From NCBI GenBank assembly GCA_031270785.1, contig JAISWM010000014.1, positions 1-16,776 of the forward strand: a stretch of 16,776 nt of DNA, given 5' to 3'. Numbering within the stretch: position 1 is the first letter of the stretch; the number at the start of each line of letters is the position of its first letter. This document shows, one piece after another, positions 12,815-16,776 of the stretch. The translations under genes and the position numbers were made by a program. Origin of the DNA: Oscillospiraceae bacterium (GTDB lineage: Bacteria; Bacillota; Clostridia; Oscillospirales; Acutalibacteraceae). The notes under the pieces were generated by a model, which was not told the DNA's origin, did no database searches, and worked only from the letters and a program-made list of their open reading frames with translations.

Positions 12815-13948
12815 GTGAAATTTAAAAAAATTATATCACTGATTTGCGCATTTATTTTTATGTTTTCAAATTCAATTAATATTTGTGTCGCAGCAGAATA
12901 TGACGTAATGTTAGTAGGCTATCAAGGAGCAGGGAAAACATCAGTATATTTTAGAATGTTTAGCAATACTTTTGCTGACAATGTTAAATCTACTGTTGGA
13001 GGAGGTATTCGTAAGATAGGAGCAAAAGATGGTAATCAATATAATATTTGTGATTTCGCTGGCAACAAAAACCAGCGTGTTCTAGCTTCTAAGTATTTAT
13101 CCAAGTCAAAAATAATTGTTTTTTTTGTTGATATTACTTCTCAAAATAGCATAGATGATATCGATGAGTGGATGGAAAGAGTAAGAGTCCATTGTCTTGA
13201 AAACACAAAATTTATTTTAGCGGTAAATAAAATAGATATGGTAAGTGTTGTGAACCGCGATACAATTGTTGCTAAAGCAAATGAATATACTATAAAAAAT
13301 ATATATTACATTAGCGCTAAAACGGGTGAGGGAATAGATGTTTTATATAGCGTATTACGTAATATGTTAGGTAGACCCGTTGAAGTCGAGATTGATGCCG
13401 CACCCCAAAATGATATAGAAGAGGGAACCATTGAAGCCGAGATTGATGCCGCACCCCAAAATGATATAGAAGATGAACCCATTGCAGTTGAGGCTGATGC
13501 CGCACCCCTAAATGATATAGCAAAGGGAACTGTTGCAGCTGAGACTGCTGCCGCACCCCTAAATGATATAGCAGATGTACCCATTGCAGCTGAGACTGCT
13601 GCCGCACCCCTAAATGATATAGCAGATGAACCCATTGCAGTTGAGGCTGATGCCGTACCCCTAAATGATATAGCAGAGGGAACCATTACATTTGAGGCTG
13701 ATGCCGTACCCCTAAATGATATAGCAGAGGGAACCATTACCGTTGGGGCTGATGCCGCACCCCTAAATGATATAGCAAAGGGAACTGTTGCAGCCGAGAT
13801 TGATACTGCACCTCAATTTGATGTACCGCTAGCATTAAAAGTGGGGGGAGTAGTAGCTGCTGTGGGCGCGGCAGGATATTATTTAGTCAAAAACTGGCTT
13901 TTGGGTGATCGATCACAAAACTCACCTGATGTAGCAGAAACCATTTAG
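12815..13948 (+). CDS. Exported Rab/Ras-like small GTPase with 17-residue repeats and C-terminal membrane anchor (GTPase 1)
   Basis: This is a 377-residue protein. Residues 1-27 are a signal peptide (MKFKKIISLICAFIFMF..., likely cut after VAA). The GTPase domain (29-190) shows P-loop GYQGAGKT (35-42), switch I Thr60, G3 DFAGN (80-84), G4 NKID (138-141) and G5 SAK (167-169). Asn84 stands where Ras/Rab have the catalytic Gln. Residues 192-327 are eight copies of a 17-residue unit (consensus E-A-D-A-A-P-L-N-D-I-A-x-G-T-I-A-V). A hydrophobic helix near 341-362 is followed by KNWLLGD. The GTG start has GGAGGAG 10 nt upstream and gives the signal peptide. The layout would place the GTPase domain outside the bacterial membrane, which makes sense only where GTP exists, such as host cytosol. 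An effector role is inferred. The stop codon lies in a repeat arm. Confidence 0.85.
   Translation: MKFKKIISLICAFIFMFSNSINICVAAEYDVMLVGYQGAGKTSVYFRMFSNTFADNVKSTVGGGIRKIGAKDGNQYNICDFAGNKNQRVLASKYLSKSKIIVFFVDITSQNSIDDIDEWMERVRVHCLENTKFILAVNKIDMVSVVNRDTIVAKANEYTIKNIYYISAKTGEGIDVLYSVLRNMLGRPVEVEIDAAPQNDIEEGTIEAEIDAAPQNDIEDEPIAVEADAAPLNDIAKGTVAAETAAAPLNDIADVPIAAETAAAPLNDIADEPIAVEADAVPLNDIAEGTITFEADAVPLNDIAEGTITVGADAAPLNDIAKGTVAAEIDTAPQFDVPLALKVGGVVAAVGAAGYYLVKNWLLGDRSQNSPDVAETI
13388..13795 (+). repeat. 51-bp coding minisatellite, eight units
   Basis: Eight head-to-tail 51-bp units encode residues 192-327 of GTPase 1, and a partial ninth begins at 13796. The core GCACCCC(A/T)AAATGATATAG is conserved. 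Most differences are single bases, and pairs of non-adjacent units are closer than adjacent ones, pointing to recent unequal exchange or slippage. Confidence 0.92.
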
Positions 13949-14335
13949 ACACGTGGTATAGCTGTTACCTTTGAAAAATCTAAATTTTAGCAATCATTGC
14001 CCCCGCCGGTAGGTGGAGGCAATTGTTTACTCATATGACTCTTTTCAAAAAGAAGCAGCTATAAATGATTTTTGGTTGTGGGCCAAATTGGTTGATATAT
14101 AGCTGTTTCGTTTGAAAAGCGTTTGATTTTTTGACTTTCTCCCGGCCGACGGCTGGGAGAAAGTACATGAATAAATTTACTTTTGAGGACTGTTTTAAAT
14201 CGTAACAGCTATAGTAAAAACTTTTTTAAATAGTGACATCTTTTGATATTTTCCCCGCGAGTCGGTGTGAAAAAGTAACGTAAACAACACTACGTTTCTA
14301 ATCTAAATGGTTTTGGCTATATAAAATTACAGCCA
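13949..14335. repeat. Four adjoining palindromic elements between GTPase 1 and hisS
   Basis: No gene is seen. A family R arm (CATTTAGACACGTGGTAT) overlaps the GTPase 1 stop codon. Next comes a family U element at 13957-14063 (TATAGCTGTT to AGCAGCTATA, core TTGCCCCCGCCGGTAGGTGGAGGCAA), also represented near 6029. Family P copy 4 follows at 14098-14213 and then a family R copy at 14210-14321 (112 bp, sharing TATA with P). The last lies a few bases beyond the hisS stop codon. Confidence 0.8.
14098..14213. repeat. Family P palindromic element, copy 4
   Basis: This 116-bp copy has TATAGCTGTT/AACAGCTATA ends and the same orientation as copy 3. The hairpin is CTCCCGGCC-GAC-GGCTGGGAG, with one G-T wobble, intermediate between copy 1 (C-G) and copy 3 (A-T) at that position. 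Confidence 0.85.
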
Positions 14336-15619
14336 TTACTGCAACTTAGAGTTTGTTAAGTTTAAAAAATATTTTTCAAAATCTTCATCCAAATTGAGAG
14401 TAAATTCATTTCCGGCGGACATATTTTTAATTTTAACCGTATTGTTTTCAATTTCTTGATTCCCACAAAATATACAATAATCACATTTAATTTTATTCGC
14501 ATACTTCATCTGGGATTTTAAATTTCTTCCTACAATATCCTGTTCAGTAGCAATACCGATGTTTCTTAGTCTCTGAGAAATTTCTATGGATTTATTTTTA
14601 CACGTTTCCCCTAAAGGGATTACGTAAACGTGAATATTGCTGTTACCGCCAAAACTTAATTTTTGATCCTGCATAATTAGCAAAAGTCTTTCCAAACCTA
14701 TGCCAAATCCAACCGCGCACATATCAGCTCCGCCAAGTTCTTTCGATAAATTATCATACCTTCCTCCGCCGCAAACAGTAAGGGGTGCTTCGCCGCTGTT
14801 TATTATAAATTCAAACACCGTCTTAGTATAATAATCCAGCCCCCTTACAATGTGAGGATTTACTCTGTATTTAATATTAAATACTTCAAGGTACTCTTTA
14901 AGGTGCTCTAAATGCAAAGCGCACTGCGCACAAAGATATTCCAAAACTGTGGGGGCATTTTTACAGATATTTTTGCATTTATCATTTTTGCAGTCAAATA
15001 TCCTCATAGGATTACGCTCTAATCTATCGCCGCAAAGTTCGCAAAGATTTTCTTTATGAACGATAAAATAATTTTCAAGAGCCTTATTATAAGCACTCTT
15101 ACATTCTTTACACCCAACAGCGTTAATTTCCAATTCCAAATTTTTAATTCCCAAATCGTTAAATATAGATTTAGCAACACAAATAACTTCGGCATCTGCA
15201 AGTGCGGACTTCCCGCCAAAAATCTCAAGACCAAATTGAAAGAATTCTCTATACCTTCCGGATTGCGGTTTTTCATACCTATAACAAGATGACACATACA
15301 TGAGTTTTAGGGGTAAATTACCGTCGTGCAGGCCATTTTCAAGTACTGCTCTTAAAACACCGGCCGTACCTTCCGGACGTAAACTTACTGACCTTTCGCC
15401 TTTATCCAAGAAAGTATACATTTCTTTTTTTACAATATCTGAAGTTTCACCGGAAGTTCTTTCAAAAAGATTTGTATGTTCAAGAACAGGCGTTCTTATA
15501 ATTTTAAAGCCAAAAAGTTTGGACTTTTTTTTTAGAACGTTTTCAACATATTCCCATTTTTCACTTTCCCCGGGCAATATATCCTGCATACCGCGAATTC
15601 TTTTAGATATTAAGTTCAT
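14336..15619 (-). CDS. hisS: Histidyl-tRNA synthetase
   Basis: This class II aminoacyl-tRNA synthetase charges tRNA-His in the cytoplasm. The 427-residue product is full length. The N-terminus is RIRGMQDILPGE. Motif 2 is YRYEKPQSGRYREFFQFGLE (113-132), and the histidine-binding signatures are RGLDYYTKT (259-266) and GGGRYDNL (284-291). Motif 3 is GFGIGLERLLL (304-314). Residues 170-233 form a cysteine-rich insertion (C170, C173, C193, C196, C210, C215, C230, C233) of the kind seen in other Firmicutes HisRS and likely metal-binding. The ATG at 15619 has AAGAGGAG about 10 nt upstream. It lies opposite in strand to both GTPase genes. I see no T-box leader, and aspS, a frequent partner, is absent. 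Confidence 0.96.
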   Translation of the reverse strand: MNLISKRIRGMQDILPGESEKWEYVENVLKKKSKLFGFKIIRTPVLEHTNLFERTSGETSDIVKKEMYTFLDKGERSVSLRPEGTAGVLRAVLENGLHDGNLPLKLMYVSSCYRYEKPQSGRYREFFQFGLEIFGGKSALADAEVICVAKSIFNDLGIKNLELEINAVGCKECKSAYNKALENYFIVHKENLCELCGDRLERNPMRIFDCKNDKCKNICKNAPTVLEYLCAQCALHLEHLKEYLEVFNIKYRVNPHIVRGLDYYTKTVFEFIINSGEAPLTVCGGGRYDNLSKELGGADMCAVGFGIGLERLLLIMQDQKLSFGGNSNIHVYVIPLGETCKNKSIEISQRLRNIGIATEQDIVGRNLKSQMKYANKIKCDYCIFCGNQEIENNTVKIKNMSAGNEFTLNLDEDFEKYFLNLTNSKLQ

Positions 15620-15865
15620 AAAATAAATCTCTCCTCTTTAATAAGATCGCACAACCACTACTTTTGAAAAAGCGAGTTATGCCCCAAAATGGTTGAAACT
15701 TCTTTTCTTTTTTCTCTCCCGCCAACTCGCGGGAGAAAATATATTACCAATTAATTTGGCTTACAACCGATTTTTCACCACTCTTTCACCGCGAGCCTAT
15801 GGGAAGGGCTGTACAAACAAATTTACTTTTTTCAAATGCAGCAGCTATATATTGATATTTTTTGC
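15620..15865. repeat. Divergent gap between hisS and GTPase 2
   Basis: After the hisS ribosome binding site there is a family S element in reverse orientation (about 15679-15771, TGCCCCAAAATGGTTGAAAC, CTCTCCCGCCAACTCGCGGGAGA, TTACCAATTAATTTGGC). A family T-like unit follows (about 15783-15847, ACAAACAAATTTACTTTTTTCAAATGCAGCAGCTATA-type right arm) with a degraded hairpin. No gene or clear hisS promoter could be fixed. Confidence 0.7.
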
Positions 15866-15894
15866 TTGACAAAACACAAAAAGCATGTTAAAAT
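15866..15894 (+). promoter_or_regulatory. GTPase 2 promoter
   Basis: TTGACA lies at 15866-15871 and TAAAAT at 15889-15894, with a 17-bp spacer. It is nearly identical to the GTPase 1 promoter, including the spacer blocks AACACAAAA and GCA. The leader is about 40 nt. Confidence 0.8.
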
Positions 15895-15938
15895 TAAGTT
15901 ATACTAAAATAAATAATTTGAAAGGGGTCACTTATATT

Positions 15939-16724
15939 ATGAAATTCAAAAAATTTATAGCACTGATTTGCACATTCGCTTTTATGTTTTCAAATTTAAT
16001 TAATGTTCATGCTGAATATTATAATATGGCACTTGTCGGAGATTCGAAAGCAGGGAAAACTTCAGTGTTTAAGAGAATGTGTGAAGATACGTTTGACAGT
16101 GAACATATACTTACTATTGGGGCTTCTTTCCACACGTTGTCTACAGTATCCGGTAATAGCGTTAGAATTTGGGATACCGCTGGCCGTGAAGAATATCAGA
16201 AGTTTATTCCTTTATATCTTAGGGGCGCAAAAATAGTGGTAATTTGTAGTGATATTACTTGCCAAGATAGTATAAATAATATCGACAAGTGGAAGAAAAT
16301 GGTAGAAGACAGTGAGTGTTCTGAAGACGTAATGGTTGTTTGGATGATAAATAAAATAGATCTTGAAAAAACGGAAGATGCTGTGAAACGCGATGAAATT
16401 AATGATATAGCAAGCGCTAACGGTATAAAACACATAATTTACACGAGTGCTAAAATGGACGATGGAATAAAAGAACTTAAAGAAATGTTATGCCGCTTAG
16501 CAAATGAATTTTTTGCAACTGAGACTGCCGTACGTAAAGAAGCCGAAGCTAATGCCGCATATAAAGAAGCCGAAACCAATGCTGCCTTGGTAAAAAAATT
16601 GCTGATGGGAACAGTGTTAACGGCGGTAGCAGGTGCAGTAATTGGAACGATATGCTTAATAAGAAATTGGCTTGTTAATAATCGGCCGCAAAGCTTACCA
16701 AATAATTACGAAATAAAAACATGA
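15939..16724 (+). CDS. Exported Rab-like small GTPase with C-terminal membrane anchor (GTPase 2)
   Basis: This is a 261-residue protein. Residues 1-25 are a signal peptide (MKFKKFIALICTFAFMF..., likely cut after VHA), close in sequence to that of GTPase 1. The GTPase domain is strikingly Rab-like: P-loop GDSKAGKT (34-41), switch I TIGASF (59-64), WDTAGREEY (78-86), NKID (137-140) and TSAK (168-171). In Rab proteins the G3 motif is WDTAGQE; here Arg83 replaces the catalytic Gln, so hydrolysis is expected to be slow. Residues 205-225 are an Ala/Glu/Lys-rich linker with two short repeats (EAEANAAYK, EAETNAA). A membrane helix (about 226-246) then ends IRNWLVNNR. The ATG at 15939 has AAAGGGG upstream; a longer frame from 15885 lacks the signal peptide at its N-terminus. 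There is no C-terminal prenylation cysteine. Confidence 0.88.
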   Translation: MKFKKFIALICTFAFMFSNLINVHAEYYNMALVGDSKAGKTSVFKRMCEDTFDSEHILTIGASFHTLSTVSGNSVRIWDTAGREEYQKFIPLYLRGAKIVVICSDITCQDSINNIDKWKKMVEDSECSEDVMVVWMINKIDLEKTEDAVKRDEINDIASANGIKHIIYTSAKMDDGIKELKEMLCRLANEFFATETAVRKEAEANAAYKEAETNAALVKKLLMGTVLTAVAGAVIGTICLIRNWLVNNRPQSLPNNYEIKT

Positions 16725-16776
16725 CATTATACTGACTTCAATTATAAATATTAGCTTGTACCCGTTACTTTCCCTG
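16725..16776. repeat. Partial copy of the 238-bp repeat at the window edge
   Basis: TTCAATTATAAATATTAGCT and TGTACCCGTTA match the region before family P copies 1 and 2 (about 2701-2732). The sequence then enters a CTTTCCCTG hairpin arm and is cut by the window end. Confidence 0.7.

Noticed and set aside
13306..13737. Open minus-strand frames opposite the GTPase 1 repeats
   Set aside because: They are by-products of the 51-bp repeat, which keeps all frames open when one is open. They lack an SD and read as monotonous repeats.
15620..15780. T-box leader for hisS
   Set aside because: No T-box consensus or specifier hairpin is visible. The sequence is a family S repeat.
599..15865. Calling each G/C hairpin a rho-independent terminator
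   Set aside because: Many lie several to a gap, in both orientations and in promoter regions, and most lack a clean T-run. Termination by some remains possible but was not annotated individually.

Overview
The window is an AT-rich, low-gene-density stretch of a Clostridia-type (Firmicutes, probably Oscillospiraceae-like) genome. The evidence is a YqeG-type HAD phosphatase next to a type II dehydroquinase, a SpoVB/YabM-type flippase followed by a MazG relative and HU (a familiar Firmicutes order), a Firmicutes-type HisRS with a cysteine-rich insertion, and strong Shine-Dalgarno sites. Nearly every intergenic gap is filled with short palindromic repeats. Two Rab/Ras-like GTPases carry bacterial signal peptides. 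Together these suggest a host-associated or endosymbiotic bacterium living with a eukaryote, for example a protist symbiont. That lifestyle is inference; no marker gene here fixes the taxon.

Layout, left to right: promoter and rpsU with a long N-terminal extension (178-598); repeats; yqeG-like phosphatase (1119-1616); a 128-bp tandem repeat block; aroQ (2193-2627); a 238-bp tandem duplication; hemW (3393-4505); repeats; a secreted transglutaminase-fold protein on the minus strand (4777-5526); a repeat block in which one MITE-like element is inserted in another; an O-antigen ligase/polymerase-like membrane protein (6370-7773); repeats; SpoVB/MurJ-like flippase (8356-10116); three tandem repeats; a degenerate MazG (10650-11381); HU (11477-11755); a compact symmetrical locus that looks like a type I toxin-antitoxin pair (12018-12340); a gap holding a mini-ORF and a higher-GC remnant; secreted GTPase 1 with eight 51-bp repeats (12815-13948); repeats; hisS on the minus strand (14336-15619); secreted GTPase 2 (15939-16724).

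The ordinary genes cover translation (rpsU, hisS), the shikimate pathway (aroQ), haem insertion or radical-SAM maturation (hemW), nucleoid structure (HU) and export or polymerisation of envelope glycans (flippase and O-antigen ligase-like protein). The unusual content is threefold. First, there are two signal-peptide-bearing, C-terminally anchored Rab-like GTPases. Both lack the catalytic glutamine and both are driven by nearly the same promoter, as expected of a host-directed effector family. Second, there is a candidate toxin/antisense RNA unit encoding a 30-residue hydrophobic peptide. Third, a superfamily of about 100-120 bp palindromic elements shares a G/C hairpin core with exchanged arms and compensatory base changes. 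I saw no tRNA, rRNA, CRISPR array or transposase gene.
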